From the NCBI GenBank assembly GCA_900551715.1, contig URXG01000067.1, positions 1-13,369 on the forward strand: a stretch of 13,369 bases of DNA. Reading direction: 5' to 3'. Source of the stretch: an uncultured Blautia sp. GTDB taxonomy: Bacteria; Bacillota; Clostridia; Lachnospirales; Lachnospiraceae. The stretch's first letter is position 1. Every line of letters begins with the position of its first letter. This document shows positions 13,201 through 13,369 of the stretch, piece by piece. The position numbers and the translations under genes were made by a program. The notes beneath the pieces are model-generated. The model did not search any database. It was not told where the DNA came from and saw only the letters and a program-made list of their open reading frames with translations.

Positions 13201-13369
13201 TAATTATATGGCTTCCCTGTTGTCTGACAGACGTCAGGGATATATGCTGGAAATATCCGGCACACTTTATTACCGAAAATAACCCATGGGCGGGGATGGG
13301 TTCTGTCTGCGGGGTTATTATAAAAATCTATAGAAAGACAATATACATGATTCATTCATGTATCATTAA
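13201..13369. other. Non-coding tail with three inverted-repeat systems
   Basis: No coding frame is supported after the cooC stop. (a) CCCTG (13215-13219) pairs with CAGGG (13235-13239) around GTCTG-A-CAGAC (13222-13232). (b) AATAACCC (13278-13285) pairs with GGGTTATT (13312-13319), or else AACCCAT (13281-13287) pairs with ATGGGTT (13296-13302); both cannot form together. (c) ATACATGA (13343-13350) pairs with TCATGTAT (13356-13363), loop TTCAT. None has a clear T-tract. The tail may be a leader for the next gene to the right. Confidence 0.55.

Noticed and set aside
13101..13355. Minus-strand open frame over the tail of cooC and the spacer
   Set aside because: It overlaps the cooC coding end, has no recognisable product or ribosome binding site, and its codons reflect inverted repeats in the spacer.

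Overview
The window looks like chromosome from an anaerobic, acetogenic member of the Lachnospiraceae (Blautia-like). Support comes from moderate-to-low GC coding sequence, strong GGAGG-type ribosome binding sites, the Firmicutes gene orders lepB-rbgA-rnhB-yraN-pgeF and der-plsY-gpsA, and a nickel/folate gene set (cooT, metF, cooC) typical of Wood-Ljungdahl organisms. The genus is inferred from gene content and was not measured. No tRNA, rRNA, CRISPR array, insertion sequence or phage gene was seen.

Bases 1-3650 hold a rightward housekeeping operon. It starts after an intrinsic terminator (24-55) and encodes signal peptidase I, the ribosome assembly GTPase RbgA, RNase HII, a YraN/UPF0102 nuclease-fold protein and a PgeF/laccase-domain protein. 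It ends at a bidirectional terminator (3606-3658) shared with a converging, unusually long ribose-phosphate pyrophosphokinase gene (3653-4828, minus). Divergent promoters lie at 4873-4901 (minus) and 5006-5034 (plus). The plus promoter drives a second operon: a PDZ/radical-SAM-like DUF512 protein, der, plsY and gpsA (5065-9412). This combines ribosome assembly with early phospholipid synthesis: GpsA makes glycerol-3-phosphate and PlsY acylates it. A long hairpin (9455-9513) separates gpsA from a converging aldo/keto reductase (9544-10371, minus).

Bases 10372-13369 are the most distinctive part. After an AT-rich spacer and a strong sigma-A-type promoter (10627-10655) with a double-hairpin leader come a His/Cys-rich protein, a CooT nickel-binding protein, a MetF-type methylenetetrahydrofolate reductase and a CooC nickel-insertion ATPase. 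Together they suggest nickel capture, hand-over and ATP-driven insertion into CO dehydrogenase/acetyl-CoA synthase, next to a methyl-branch enzyme of the Wood-Ljungdahl pathway. The CODH/ACS genes themselves are not in the window and may follow. The window ends in a 169-base non-coding stretch with three inverted-repeat systems, one of which can fold in two mutually exclusive ways.

The points most worth checking are: an Arg where signal peptidase I normally has its catalytic Lys; a YraN gene that seems to start at CTG; the divergent 391-residue Prs; the His-rich putative nickel chaperone and its structured leader; and the switch-like tail after cooC.
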